A DNA stretch of 64,000 bases. Origin: Rhizobium esperanzae. Lineage in GTDB: Bacteria; Pseudomonadota; Alphaproteobacteria; Rhizobiales; Rhizobiaceae. The number at the start of each line of letters is the position of its first letter. Position 1 is the stretch's first letter. A program made the translations under genes and the position numbers. Under the pieces are notes generated by a model that searched no databases, had not been told where the DNA came from, and worked only from the letters and a program-made list of their open reading frames with translations. The stretch covers positions 62,001 through 126,000 of the forward strand of contig NZ_MXPU01000003.1 of assembly GCF_002204185.1 (NCBI RefSeq), written 5' to 3'. Shown here piece by piece: positions 25,882-33,856 of this stretch.

Positions 25882-26649
25882 TTACTTCGCGGCCTCTTCG
25901 ATGAGCTCCGCCACCTTCTGGGGCTGTGAAACCATCACGACGTGGGACGCGCCCTCGACCACGATGGTCCGCTTCGACCCTGCTCTCTCGGCCATGAAGC
26001 CAAGGGCTGCGGCCGGAATGTTCTTGTCGCCGGTGCCATAGACAAACCATGACGGCAGCTTCTTCCAGGCGGGCTCACCGGATTTTTCGGTCAGGGCCGC
26101 TTCCGTGACCGGTCGCTGGGCCACCGCCATCAGGGCCGCCTGTTCGGCCGGCACGTCGCTGGCGAACTGGTCATGAAACTTGGCCTGATCGATAGAGAGA
26201 TCGACGCCGCCTGCGCTGAGTTTCACCGGAGCCGCAAGCGCTCCGCTCAGCGTGCCGCCAGGAAACTTGCCGGCGAGATCGGCGACCGATTCCCCGGCCT
26301 CCGGCGCGAAGGCGGCGACATAGACCAGGGACTTGACGTTGTCATGGCCGTTCGCGGCGGTCGAGATCACCTGCCCTCCATAGGAATGGCCGACCAAGAC
26401 GACGGGGCCGGCAATGCTGCCGACGACATCGGACACATAGGCGGCGTCGCCCGATACGCTGCGCAGCGGATTGGCGGCAGCAACAACCGAGAAGCCGTCC
26501 TTACGCAGGATCTCGACGACGCCGTTCCAGCTGGAGGAATCGGCAAAGGCGCCGTGAACGAGGACGACGGTCGGTTTGGCCGGCTGAGCGACGGCAGCAC
26601 CGGAAAGAAGAGCGCCCGCCAGGGCGGCGACAGCAGCAAACTTGAACAT
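25882..26649 (-). CDS. Exported alpha/beta hydrolase
   Basis: 255 residues: signal peptide (MFKFAAVAALAGALLSGAAVA) and an alpha/beta-hydrolase core with oxyanion motif VLVHGAFADSSSW, nucleophile elbow GHSYGG (Ser), and C-terminal His in EGASHVVMVSQP. It belongs to the esterase/EstC-like group found beside redox regulators in proteobacteria. AAGGA lies 7 nt before ATG 26649. It is divergent from an OhrR-like MarR regulator with two inverted operator-like copies between them, so induction by organic hydroperoxide or a similar signal is likely. The natural substrate is unknown. Confidence 0.85.
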   Translation of the reverse strand: MFKFAAVAALAGALLSGAAVAQPAKPTVVLVHGAFADSSSWNGVVEILRKDGFSVVAAANPLRSVSGDAAYVSDVVGSIAGPVVLVGHSYGGQVISTAANGHDNVKSLVYVAAFAPEAGESVADLAGKFPGGTLSGALAAPVKLSAGGVDLSIDQAKFHDQFASDVPAEQAALMAVAQRPVTEAALTEKSGEPAWKKLPSWFVYGTGDKNIPAAALGFMAERAGSKRTIVVEGASHVVMVSQPQKVAELIEEAAK

Positions 26650-26740
26650 GGGCAATTCCTTTCGTCGTTGAGTTTCAATGGGAGCCGAACCGGGAGCCAT
26701 AAGCTGCATTCCCTTCGACATGTTGTTTTCAAGCGATTTA

Positions 26741-26810
26741 TTTGTGCGCGATCTAAGTAGAAGACAACACGCCGAGCGTCAATAGCTTGCAAATAGATCG
26801 CGCACAAATT
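26741..26810. promoter_or_regulatory. Paired inverted operators for the OhrR-like regulator
   Basis: ATTTGTGCGCGATCTA (26741-26756) is repeated as its exact reverse complement TAGATCGCGCACAAAT (26795-26810), 38 bp apart. The TTGTGCGC/GCGCACAA core matches what is known of rhizobial OhrR operators. The copies cover the divergent promoter between the hydrolase and the regulator gene, the second ending 24 nt before the regulator's ATG, which fits repression of both genes. Confidence 0.75.
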
Positions 26811-26834
26811 ATATTGAGGTGGGAGGAGAGTGTG

Positions 26835-27305
26835 ATGAAAGACACCCCAACGAATGATCTCGCCGACGTGCCGAAAGTCGATGAAATGCTTTGCTTTTCA
26901 ATCTATTCGGCAGGCCATGCCTTCAACCAGCTTTACCGCCCACTGCTCGATGAGCTGGATCTGACCTACCCGCAATTCCTCGTCATGACAGCCTTATGGG
27001 CGCGTGACGACCGCACGGTGAAGGATCTCGGGGAAACGCTTTTCCTTGATTCCAGCACCCTCACCCCGCTCTTGAAGCGGCTGGAAAATGTCGGTCTCGT
27101 CACCCGCAATCGCAATCCCGCCGACGAGCGCCAGGTGCTTCTGCGCCTGACGCAGAAGGGGCAGGCCCTCAAGAGCCGCGCCACCCACGTGTTCGATTGC
27201 ATCGGCAAAGCCGTCGGTCTCGACGTCGAGACCGTCGGCAAGATTCGCGATACGATCGCTTCGCTCCGCGACAATATTCACAAGAAGGACAAGGAAGCGA
27301 GCTGA
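26835..27305 (+). CDS. MarR family regulator, OhrR-like
   Basis: 156 residues. The N-terminal helix holds the redox Cys of OhrR proteins (VDEMLCFSIYSAGHAFNQLY, Cys20), then a winged-helix: LTYPQFLVMTALW, recognition helix STLTPLLKRLENVGLVTR and wing NPADERQVLLRLTQKG. OhrR-type repressors release DNA when this Cys is oxidised by organic hydroperoxides. GGAGGAG lies about 8 nt before the ATG. No ohr gene is adjacent; the divergent partner is an exported alpha/beta hydrolase, so the regulon here differs from the classical ohr-ohrR pair. Confidence 0.88.
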   Translation: MKDTPTNDLADVPKVDEMLCFSIYSAGHAFNQLYRPLLDELDLTYPQFLVMTALWARDDRTVKDLGETLFLDSSTLTPLLKRLENVGLVTRNRNPADERQVLLRLTQKGQALKSRATHVFDCIGKAVGLDVETVGKIRDTIASLRDNIHKKDKEAS

Positions 27306-27399
27306 CCGAGGGCGTTTCTCACCGCGTCGTCCTCAATCCTGCTACATCGGATCTCCTGGCTTCGTCGAAGCCAACCGGTTGATTATTCTCGCGCGGCAG

Positions 27400-27560
27400 T
27401 AACGGAACGTAAGGCTTTCATCGTGAGGCCCTGCGTCCGGCGACCCTCCCAACAAGGCGGAGGGACTAACTTGGGGGCACCCTCTCGCTCCTCCCGAAAG
27501 ACCAAAGATTTTGCGGGTGCGGCAGTTTAAGCCCCTCCCCCTTGTGGGGAGGGGTTTGGG
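27400..27560. repeat. Rhizobial intergenic repeat region
   Basis: The 370-bp spacer after the MarR gene has no coding signal. It contains CCCCTCCCC-cttgt-GGGGAGGGG (27532-27554), the same kind of C-rich/G-rich palindrome found inside the elements at 11833-12014 and 28805-28985, preceded by GGGGGCACCCTCTCGCTCC. It may terminate transcription between the two plus-strand genes. Confidence 0.5.
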
Positions 27561-27675
27561 CCGGGGTCTTTAACCGGACAGCATCAGGCATGAGCGGTTT
27601 TCACCCAAGCATAAACCTGCTCTTGTCATTCCCCCGCTATGCGTTACGTCAATCGCATTTCGAGGAGGAGTTTCA

Positions 27676-28734
27676 ATGGAATATCGTCTGCTCGGCCGTT
27701 CCGGCCTGAAGATTTCGACTTTGACCATGGGCACGATGACCTTCGGCGGCGTCGGCTGGGCCAAGATGGTCGGCGATCTCGGCGTCTCCGAGGCTAAGAA
27801 GATGATCGATATGTGCATTGACGCCGGCATCAATCTGATCGACACCGCCAACGTCTATTCATCAGGCGAATGCGAAAACATCATCGGCGAGGCGCTCGCC
27901 GGCAAGCGGCCACAGGGCGTGTTGCTCGCCACCAAGGCCCGCTTCGGCATGGGCGACGGCCCGAACGACCGCGGCCTGTCGCGCTATCACCTGATCCGCG
28001 AGTGCGAGGCGAGCCTGAAGCGCCTGAAGACCGATGTCATCGATCTCTACCAGGTGCATGAATGGGACGGCCAGACACCGCTCGAAGAGACGATGGAAGC
28101 ACTCGACACGCTGATCCGGCAGGGCAAGGTGCGTTATGTCGGCTGCTCGAACTATTCCGGCTGGCACATCATGAAGGCGCTCGGCATCGCTAACGAGCAC
28201 CGCTACCAGCGCTTCGTCAGCCAACAGATCCACTATACGCTGGAAGCCCGCGACGCCGAATACGAACTGCTGCCGATCTCGGTCGACCAGGGCCTCGGCG
28301 TGCTGGTCTGGAGCCCGCTCGCCGGCGGCCTGCTTTCCGGCAAACACCGCCGCAACCAGGCCGCCCCCGAAGGCACGCGCCAGTTCGCCGGCTGGACCGA
28401 ACCGCCGATCCGTGACGAAAATCGCCTCTGGAACATCGTCGAGACGCTGGTGGCGATCGGCGAGGAGCGCGGCGTTTCGGCCGCACAGGTGGCGCTCGCC
28501 TGGCTGATCGGCCGCAAGGCCGTCACTTCGGTCATCATCGGCGGGCGCACCGAAGCCCAGTTCCGCGACAACATCGCCGCTGCCGAGCTGAAACTCACCG
28601 GTGAGGAGCGCGAGCGCCTCGACGCCGTCAGCCTGCCGCCGGTGATCTATCCTTACTGGCATCAGCTGAACACGGCGAGCGACAGGCTCGGCGAAGCCGA
28701 CCTCGAGCTTTTCGGCGCGCATCTCCAGCAATAA
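27676..28734 (+). CDS. Aldo/keto reductase
   Basis: 352 residues, TIM-barrel AKR family. Catalytic Asp and Tyr lie in LIDTANVYSSGECE, Lys in LLATKARFG, and His in DLYQVHEWDG; NADP-binding IIGGRTEAQFRDNIAA is at the C-terminus. This group (YajO/Tas-like, potassium-channel beta-like) reduces aldehydes and ketones; the substrate is unknown. GAGGAGG lies 6-8 nt before the ATG. It is monocistronic between two repeat elements. Confidence 0.9.
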   Translation: MEYRLLGRSGLKISTLTMGTMTFGGVGWAKMVGDLGVSEAKKMIDMCIDAGINLIDTANVYSSGECENIIGEALAGKRPQGVLLATKARFGMGDGPNDRGLSRYHLIRECEASLKRLKTDVIDLYQVHEWDGQTPLEETMEALDTLIRQGKVRYVGCSNYSGWHIMKALGIANEHRYQRFVSQQIHYTLEARDAEYELLPISVDQGLGVLVWSPLAGGLLSGKHRRNQAAPEGTRQFAGWTEPPIRDENRLWNIVETLVAIGEERGVSAAQVALAWLIGRKAVTSVIIGGRTEAQFRDNIAAAELKLTGEERERLDAVSLPPVIYPYWHQLNTASDRLGEADLELFGAHLQQ

Positions 28735-28804
28735 AAAGCGGACTTGCTCGGGAAGAGGCAACGTCTCGTTTTCTGGAACGTCTGTTGTGAAAACGTGAGC
28801 AAGC

Positions 28805-28985
28805 GCCTTGCTCCCTTGTTCACCCCAGCGGGCAGAAGGTGGCCCGAAGGGTCGGACAAGGGGGCCGCGGGGCACGACATTCATTGCACTTCGCCTGCGC
28901 TCAGCGCACTCGCTCCTCTCGTCGCCCCCTCATCTGCCTGCCGGCATCTTCTCTCCGCTGGGGAGAAGGGGGATGTAGCCAAGTC
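28805..28985. repeat. Rhizobial intergenic mosaic repeat
   Basis: Two related arms flank a non-coding core: CACCCCAGCGGGCAGAAGGT at 28821-28840 and, inverted, ATCTTCTCTCCGCTGGGGAG at 28946-28965. The second arm resembles CTGCCGG-CATCTC-CCCC of the 11833-12014 element. The spacer between the reductase and the aminotransferase holds no gene otherwise. Confidence 0.5.
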
Positions 28986-29011
28986 TCGCCCCTTCCCTCA
29001 CCTGCTCCAGT

Positions 29012-30232
29012 TCACCCGCTAATCTCCTCAGCAACCAACCTACCCAAACGGCTGATGCCGTCCTCGATCATCTGCTCATTCGCGCAGGAGAAGCTGACGC
29101 GGAAGGTGTTGGCGCCGGAGCCGTCGGCGAAGAAGGCTTTGCCGGGCACGAAGGCGACTTTGGCGGTTTCGAGCGATTTCGCCAGCAGCTTGGCGCCGTC
29201 CATGCCCTCCGGCAGCGTGATCCAGATGAACATGCCGCCTTCCGGCTTCGTCCAGCTGGTACCCTTGGGCATGTATTTCTCAAGCGCCGCCAGCGTGCAG
29301 TTGCGGCGATGGCTGTAGACCGCTTTGATCTTGGCGACCTGTTTGTCGAAACCGCGCGCGGCAACATCCGATATCGCCATCTGGTTGATCGTCGACGAGT
29401 GCAGGTCGGCCGCCTGCTTCATCAGCACCAGCTTGCGGATGACGGGCGCATTGGCGACGATGAAGCCGACGCGAAGGCCGGGCGCCAGCGTCTTGGAGAA
29501 GCTGCCGCAATAGATCGTACGCGTATCGTTGATATGGCCCTTTTCGGCGATCTCCAGCGCCAGGATCGGCGGGATCGGCTCGCCGTCATAACGCAGCGAC
29601 TGATAGGCCGCATCCTCGATGACGGCGACGTCGAGCTCCTCGGCAAGTGCCAGCACCCGCTTGCGGCCGGCGAGATCGACGGTTTCACCGGTCGGATTGG
29701 AGAAATCTGCGGAGAGATAGGCGAATTTCACCTTGCCGCCGGCGGCGGCAGCCGCCGCGCGATAGGATTCCGGCGTCCGGTTGCCGCCCGGCGTCAGTTG
29801 GTCATAGGCCGGCTCATAGGCGTTGAAGGCCTGCAGCGCGCCAAGATAGGTCGGCCAGGTCACGAGCGCGGTATCATTGGGCGACAGGAAGAGCTTGCCG
29901 AGATAATCGAGCCCCTGCTGCGAGCCTGAGACAATGAAGACATTGTCGAGTCCGCAGGGAATACCGAGCGCACCCATCTGCTCGACCAGCCATTCGCGCA
30001 GCGGCTTATAGCCTTCGCTGACCGAATATTGCAGCGCCGAGTTGACGGCCGCACCCGAAAAAATACCGGCATAGGCCCGCTGGAATTCCTCGGCCGGAAA
30101 CAGCGCCGGATCCGGAATGCCGCCGGCAAAGGAAATGATGTCGGGCTGGTCGAGAAGCTTCAGGAGCTCGCGGATTTCGGATGCGCGCATGCGCGACGAG
30201 CGCGACGCAAACATGGTGTCCCAGTTCAGCAT
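29012..30232 (-). CDS. PLP-dependent aminotransferase (2-aminoadipate/LysN-like)
   Basis: 406 residues, fold type I class I/II. The PLP Lys lies in YCGSFSKTLAPGLRVGF; other motifs are ISFAGGIPDPALFP, YSVSEGYKPLREWL, SGSQQGLDYLGKLF and the Asn/Pro in DFSNPTGETVDL. The sequence resembles the LysN/ARO8/MocR-aminotransferase group that acts on 2-aminoadipate, aromatic or branched-chain amino acids; it lacks a MocR DNA-binding domain. GAGGA lies 7 nt before ATG 30232. It is divergent from ilvE, which hints at amino-acid transamination. Confidence 0.88.
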   Translation of the reverse strand: MLNWDTMFASRSSRMRASEIRELLKLLDQPDIISFAGGIPDPALFPAEEFQRAYAGIFSGAAVNSALQYSVSEGYKPLREWLVEQMGALGIPCGLDNVFIVSGSQQGLDYLGKLFLSPNDTALVTWPTYLGALQAFNAYEPAYDQLTPGGNRTPESYRAAAAAAGGKVKFAYLSADFSNPTGETVDLAGRKRVLALAEELDVAVIEDAAYQSLRYDGEPIPPILALEIAEKGHINDTRTIYCGSFSKTLAPGLRVGFIVANAPVIRKLVLMKQAADLHSSTINQMAISDVAARGFDKQVAKIKAVYSHRRNCTLAALEKYMPKGTSWTKPEGGMFIWITLPEGMDGAKLLAKSLETAKVAFVPGKAFFADGSGANTFRVSFSCANEQMIEDGISRLGRLVAEEISG

Positions 30233-30563
30233 GGAGGTTTCCTCGTATTTTCTATATCGCCGACAAACCATGCGGCGGAAATTATGTCAACAATGCTGAC
30301 CTATTTTCTTGTGACGGTGACAAGTCGGAGATCTTATTTCCAAGGGCCTTGGTGCAAAATTCGCGCTGATGTCGCGGATTCACTTGATGGTGACGCCAGC
30401 GACGATCGACGGCGCTCGATTCTGAATTTGCTGCTCGACGTCGACCACATCGAGCGATTATTCCTCTGATCAAGCCGAAACCCGCTGCTTCAGACCTTTC
30501 CAAGACCGGCTCGGCGGCGGTAGTGTCGCCGCCACTATTCAATTTACTATCAAGGTGCCAGCA
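30233..30563. other. Divergent promoter region of the two aminotransferase genes
   Basis: The 331-bp spacer between the aminotransferase (minus) and ilvE (plus) is less GC-rich near 30290-30345 (TTTTCTTGTGACGGTGACAA) and must hold both promoters. No palindrome, leader ORF or terminator-antiterminator structure is obvious, and no small gene is supported. Confidence 0.4.
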
Positions 30564-31664
30564 ATGACCGTAACGTCGGCCTCTCCTGAAATCAAAATCG
30601 AACTCCACAAGTCCCCCGTCTCTGACGCCGACCGAATCCAGGCACTGGAGGCACCCGGCTTCGGCAAGATTTTCACGGATCACATGATCCTGGCACGATG
30701 GACGGCCGACAAGGGCTGGCACGATGCGAAGGTTACGCCCAGGCGGCCCTTGGAGCTCGATCCTGCGAGCGCCGTGCTGCACTACGCTCAAGAAATCTTC
30801 GAGGGCATGAAAGCCTACAAGGCAGACGATGGCCGGATTCTGCTCTTTCGGCCTGAAGAGAACGCACGCCGCTTCGCGCAGTCGGCGACCCGCATGGCGA
30901 TGCCTCCTGTGCCCGAAGAACTCTTCCTGAAGGCGGTCGAAGCACTGGTCCGCGTCGATAAGGCCTGGATTCCGTCCGGCGACGCCAGCCTCTACCTTCG
31001 CCCCTTCATGTTCGCCAACGAGGCGTTTCTCGGCGTTCGTCCGGCTCAGGAATATGTCTTCTGCATCATCGCCTCACCGGTCGGCGCCTACTTCAAGGGC
31101 GGCGCGAAGGCCGTCTCTCTTTGGGTCGAAACCGAATACACCCGCGCAGCCAACGGCGGCACCGGCGCTGCAAAATGCGGCGGAAACTACGCAGCCAGTC
31201 TCGTGGCGCAAGCCGAGGCGTCGAAGAGGGGTTGCGATCAGGTCGTCTTCCTCGACGCCGCGGAGCATCGCTGGGTCGAAGAACTCGGCGGCATGAACGT
31301 CTTCTTCGTGATGAATGATGGATCGATGGTGACCCCGCCCCTTGGCGGTACGATCCTGCCGGGCATCACCCGGGCTTCCGTCATCGTGCTCGCAGAAGAA
31401 AGGGGCTTGCGCGTGGAGCAGCGTCCCTACTCCTTCGCGGAATGGCAAGAGGATGCCGCCGGCGGCAGGCTCGTCGAAGCCTTCGCTTGCGGCACTGCCG
31501 CAGTCCTGGCGGGCATAGGCTTGGTTCGACATGCCGGCGGCGAGTTTCTGGTCGGAGACGGACAGACCGGCAAGCTGACCAGCGAACTGCGCCAGCAGCT
31601 CGTCAGTCTACAAAAGGGTGTAACGAACGATGAGCACGGCTGGACGCGCCTCATCCCGGCCTGA
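30564..31664 (+). CDS. ilvE: Branched-chain amino acid aminotransferase
   Basis: 366 residues, fold type IV PLP enzyme of the long (type II, BCAT) form. Seen: ALHYAQEIFEGMKAYK-like start (VLHYAQEIFEGMKAY), substrate-contact LYLRPFMFA, the PLP Lys in GTGAAKCGGNYAASL, and LPGITRASVIVLAEERG. It interconverts Val/Leu/Ile and their 2-oxo acids, the last step of branched-chain synthesis and first of breakdown; ilvC lies 13 kb away in this window. ATG 30564 has AAGG 8 nt upstream; the in-frame GTG at 30555 is less likely. Confidence 0.93.
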   Translation: MTVTSASPEIKIELHKSPVSDADRIQALEAPGFGKIFTDHMILARWTADKGWHDAKVTPRRPLELDPASAVLHYAQEIFEGMKAYKADDGRILLFRPEENARRFAQSATRMAMPPVPEELFLKAVEALVRVDKAWIPSGDASLYLRPFMFANEAFLGVRPAQEYVFCIIASPVGAYFKGGAKAVSLWVETEYTRAANGGTGAAKCGGNYAASLVAQAEASKRGCDQVVFLDAAEHRWVEELGGMNVFFVMNDGSMVTPPLGGTILPGITRASVIVLAEERGLRVEQRPYSFAEWQEDAAGGRLVEAFACGTAAVLAGIGLVRHAGGEFLVGDGQTGKLTSELRQQLVSLQKGVTNDEHGWTRLIPA

Positions 31665-31700
31665 ACTTCAAACTTTTCACGCGAACGGCGGCGCCAACAC

Positions 31701-31889
31701 CGACATGGTGGCGCCGCTCTCGGTCTCGCCCGCAAAGCCATCGGGCTGGCCGCAGTTCTCAAACTCGCCGCCGCCGATGCGGTCATTTACGCGATCGCGA
31801 GCGCCACGACGCCGACATCCTGACTTGCGACGCGTTTCAAGAATCTCGAACGTGCCGTCACATCGATAAGAAGACTGACCGCCGTGTGA
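31701..31889 (+). pseudogene. Remnant of a VapC-type PIN-domain toxin
   Basis: Three successive frames together spell the C-terminal half of a PIN domain: GLARKAIGLAAVLKLAAADA-VIYAIA (frame ending at a stop near 31820), then RERHDADILTCDA, then FKNLERAVTSIRR ending at TGA 31887-31889. The acidic residues of the PIN active site (AADA, CDA) are still readable but two frameshifts and loss of the N-terminal half mean it is dead. It lies just before an intact ParDE pair, so this is a toxin-antitoxin hot spot. Confidence 0.75.
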
Positions 31890-31993
31890 CCCAAGCGCTC
31901 GACTGCGGGGGGCAACGCTTCTATCACGGGGTGGGGAATGGTAACGGGCATCAGGGACAGCTGAAGCGGCACGCACGGACGGCAGCGAATTCA

Positions 31994-32245
31994 ATGGCGA
32001 AAATGACGATCTCGCTTCCGGATGATCTGGCGGATTACATCGCGCGCCGTGTCGCAAGCGGCAGATACGACAGCGCCGGCGCATTCATGGCGGAGCTTAT
32101 CGTGACGGACCAGGACCATCGCAGGCTCGACGACGACGAACTGCGCGAGATCCTGAGGGAGGCCGAGGAGAGCGGTATCAGCGACCGGCGCATTCCCGAT
32201 ATCCTGCTGGAAACGAAGGTGAAGCTGCGTGACATCAACCTATAG
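31994..32245 (+). CDS. ParD-type antitoxin (ribbon-helix-helix)
   Basis: 83 residues: an N-terminal ribbon-helix-helix (MAKMTISLPDDLADYIARRV, SGRYDSAGAFMAELI) that binds the operon's operator as a dimer, and an acidic C-terminal arm (DDDELREILREAEESG) that should wrap and block the toxin. The stop codon lies inside the toxin gene (17-nt overlap), the classical coupled antitoxin-first order. The ribosome binding site is weak. The pair likely autorepresses. Confidence 0.88.
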   Translation: MAKMTISLPDDLADYIARRVASGRYDSAGAFMAELIVTDQDHRRLDDDELREILREAEESGISDRRIPDILLETKVKLRDINL

Positions 32246-32564
32246 GCTGACCCGAACGGCCGACGCCGTACTGTCAGGCATCGACGAATATGCCAATCTG
32301 CATTTCGGCGAGGCGCAGGCGGATGCCTACCTTCTCGACTGGGACCGGATTTTCATGCTTCTTTCGCGCGTGCCCTCCATGGGCGACGAGTGCGACACGC
32401 TCGGCGCCGGCCTGCGCCGCCTCCTCCACATGCGCCATGTCGCCTTCTACCGGGAAATACCCGACGGCATCCTCGTCATCGACATCATCGGCGCCGACCG
32501 GCTTGCCGAAAGACATCTCCAATCCAACCGACGACCCGGACCGGCAGCCCCCCATGCCCCATGA
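32229..32564 (+). CDS. ParE-type toxin (RelE/ParE superfamily)
   Basis: 111 residues from GTG 32229. Superfamily features: YRLTRTADAVLSGIDEYANL helical hairpin, LLSRVPSMGDECDTLGAGLRRL, then the C-terminal strands HVAFYREIPDGILVIDIIG and AERHL. ParE toxins poison DNA gyrase. The last ~14 residues (QSNRRPGPAAPHAP) extend past the usual end and overlap the following methyltransferase start by 11 nt. Adjacent intact antitoxin argues it is functional. Confidence 0.85.
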   Translation: MTSTYRLTRTADAVLSGIDEYANLHFGEAQADAYLLDWDRIFMLLSRVPSMGDECDTLGAGLRRLLHMRHVAFYREIPDGILVIDIIGADRLAERHLQSNRRPGPAAPHAP

Positions 32565-33141
32565 CAGCACCTCCGCCTTCTACGACAACAACGCAGAGAT
32601 ATACGCCAACCGCGCACGCAGCCTGCCGAAACAGAAGCTCGACGCCTTTCTTGCCCAACTTGCGCCGGGGGCCCCGATCCTCGAACTTGGCTGCGGCGGC
32701 GGCCAGGACAGCGCCTACATGCTCTCTCAAGGCTTCGACGTGACGCCAACCGACGGCTCACCCGAACTCGCGGCACAGGCCGAGGCGCGAATCGGCAGGA
32801 AGGTCAGTGTCATGCTGTTTGAGGATATCAACGCCGAGGCCGCGTTCGACGGCGTCTGGGCCGAAGCGAGCCTCCTTCATGTCCCGAGATCGACCCTGCC
32901 CGACATCTTCGCCCGTATCCACCGCGCGCTCAGAACCGGCGGCATCCTCCACGCAAGCTTCAAATCGGGAGAAGCCGAAGGGCATGATGGCTTCGGGCGC
33001 TATTACAACTATCCATCCGCCGATTGGCTGTCGGCGCTTCTGACGGCAGCCGGCTGGCGCAACCTCGCCGTCGAGGAAAGCGATGGTGGCGGATATGACG
33101 GCAAGCCGACCCGCTGGCTCATCGTGAGTGCGCAACGATAA
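32554..33141 (+). CDS. Class I SAM-dependent methyltransferase
   Basis: 195 residues with the Rossmann methyltransferase motifs: I (APILELGCGGGQDSAYM, near residue 40), II region (VTPTDGSPELAAQAE), IV (FDGVWAEASLLHVPRSTLP) and post-I strands. Related to Tehb/UbiE-like small-molecule methyltransferases; acceptor unknown. ATG 32554 lies within the end of the toxin gene (11-nt overlap), so it may be read as part of the parDE transcript, though the functional link is doubtful. Confidence 0.85.
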   Translation: MPHDSTSAFYDNNAEIYANRARSLPKQKLDAFLAQLAPGAPILELGCGGGQDSAYMLSQGFDVTPTDGSPELAAQAEARIGRKVSVMLFEDINAEAAFDGVWAEASLLHVPRSTLPDIFARIHRALRTGGILHASFKSGEAEGHDGFGRYYNYPSADWLSALLTAAGWRNLAVEESDGGGYDGKPTRWLIVSAQR

Positions 33142-33219
33142 AGGTCGGCGCTTCGCCCCCGTTCGCCGGCGATCTGGCACCGTCGCGCTTTCAGGTGAAA
33201 CGCCGCCCCCTCCGTCATT

Positions 33220-33251
33220 CCTCTGTCTGTCGCAGGAATGACCGACAGAGG
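33220..33251. repeat. Intergenic palindrome
   Basis: CCTCTGTC (33220-33227) pairs with GACAGAGG (33244-33251); an inner GTCATTCCT/AGGAATGAC-like pairing overlaps it, so the segment can fold in two ways. It follows the methyltransferase and may act as its terminator; there is no T-tract. Confidence 0.4.
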
Positions 33252-33355
33252 GTAGTGCCCCCACATTGTCATTCCGGTAGTGCAACGCGAAAGGCGGCCG
33301 CCGCTATTTCGCGATTTCGCCGAGGAGGCGATCGACAAACCGGTGCCGCTGCAAC

Positions 33356-33380
33356 GGAACTATCCGCTGCCTCCACGGTT
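33356..33380 (+). promoter_or_regulatory. Candidate EcfG (general stress) promoter
   Basis: GGAAC (33356-33360), 16 nt, then GGTT (33377-33380) fits the EcfG/RpoE2 pattern GGAAC-N16/17-CGTT with one mismatch in the -10. It lies 38 nt before the ATG of the DUF2231 gene. Confidence 0.6.
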
Positions 33381-33418
33381 GGATCGCATATCTGCGCTCT
33401 TGCCGCTCGGAGCATGCC

Positions 33419-33856
33419 ATGGCTGTACTTTCCCGCAACGATCGAGACGCGACCGCCTATCCGATACAGTCGCTCTTCGTCCCGTTCCCTTTCGTCTGCT
33501 TCACGCTTGCGCTCGCGACCGATATCGCCTTCTGGCAGAGCAACAACCTCATGTGGCAGAACTTCTCCGCCTGGCTGTTGTGTGCCGGCCTGGTGTTCGG
33601 CGTGATTGCGATCCTGGCTGGTTTGATTGACCTTGCGCGGCCTCGCACCCGTCCGCTGCGATCGGCTTTCCCGTCTGTGCTTCTCTACCTGATCATCCTC
33701 GCCCTCGCCTTCCTGAACAGCCTTGTCCATGCCGGCGACGGATGGACCGCCGTGGTTCCTTATGGGCTGACGCTCTCGGCCGTTACATCAGCGCTTTGCT
33801 TGGTGGTAGCCGCCGTTTCCGCCCGCAAATATACCAGATTGACCTGGAGGATATGA
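33419..33856 (+). CDS. DUF2231 family membrane protein
   Basis: 145 residues, four membrane segments (about 20-38, 50-72, 86-104 and 112-134). The DUF2231 hallmarks are visible: PIQSLFVPFPFVCFTLALATD at the start, ILAGLIDL and the LNSLVHAGDGW region. The family is inner-membrane and often neighbours soluble sugar dehydrogenases, suggesting electron transfer or heme binding, unproven. Its TGA overlaps the cluster of ATGs at the start of the dehydrogenase gene, so translation is coupled. GGAG precedes the ATG; a stress-type promoter is upstream. Confidence 0.85.
   Translation: MAVLSRNDRDATAYPIQSLFVPFPFVCFTLALATDIAFWQSNNLMWQNFSAWLLCAGLVFGVIAILAGLIDLARPRTRPLRSAFPSVLLYLIILALAFLNSLVHAGDGWTAVVPYGLTLSAVTSALCLVVAAVSARKYTRLTWRI

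Noticed and set aside
31630..31869. Plus-strand frame of 79 residues after ilvE
   Set aside because: Composition is not protein-like; the region is better explained as a frameshifted PIN-domain remnant in other frames.
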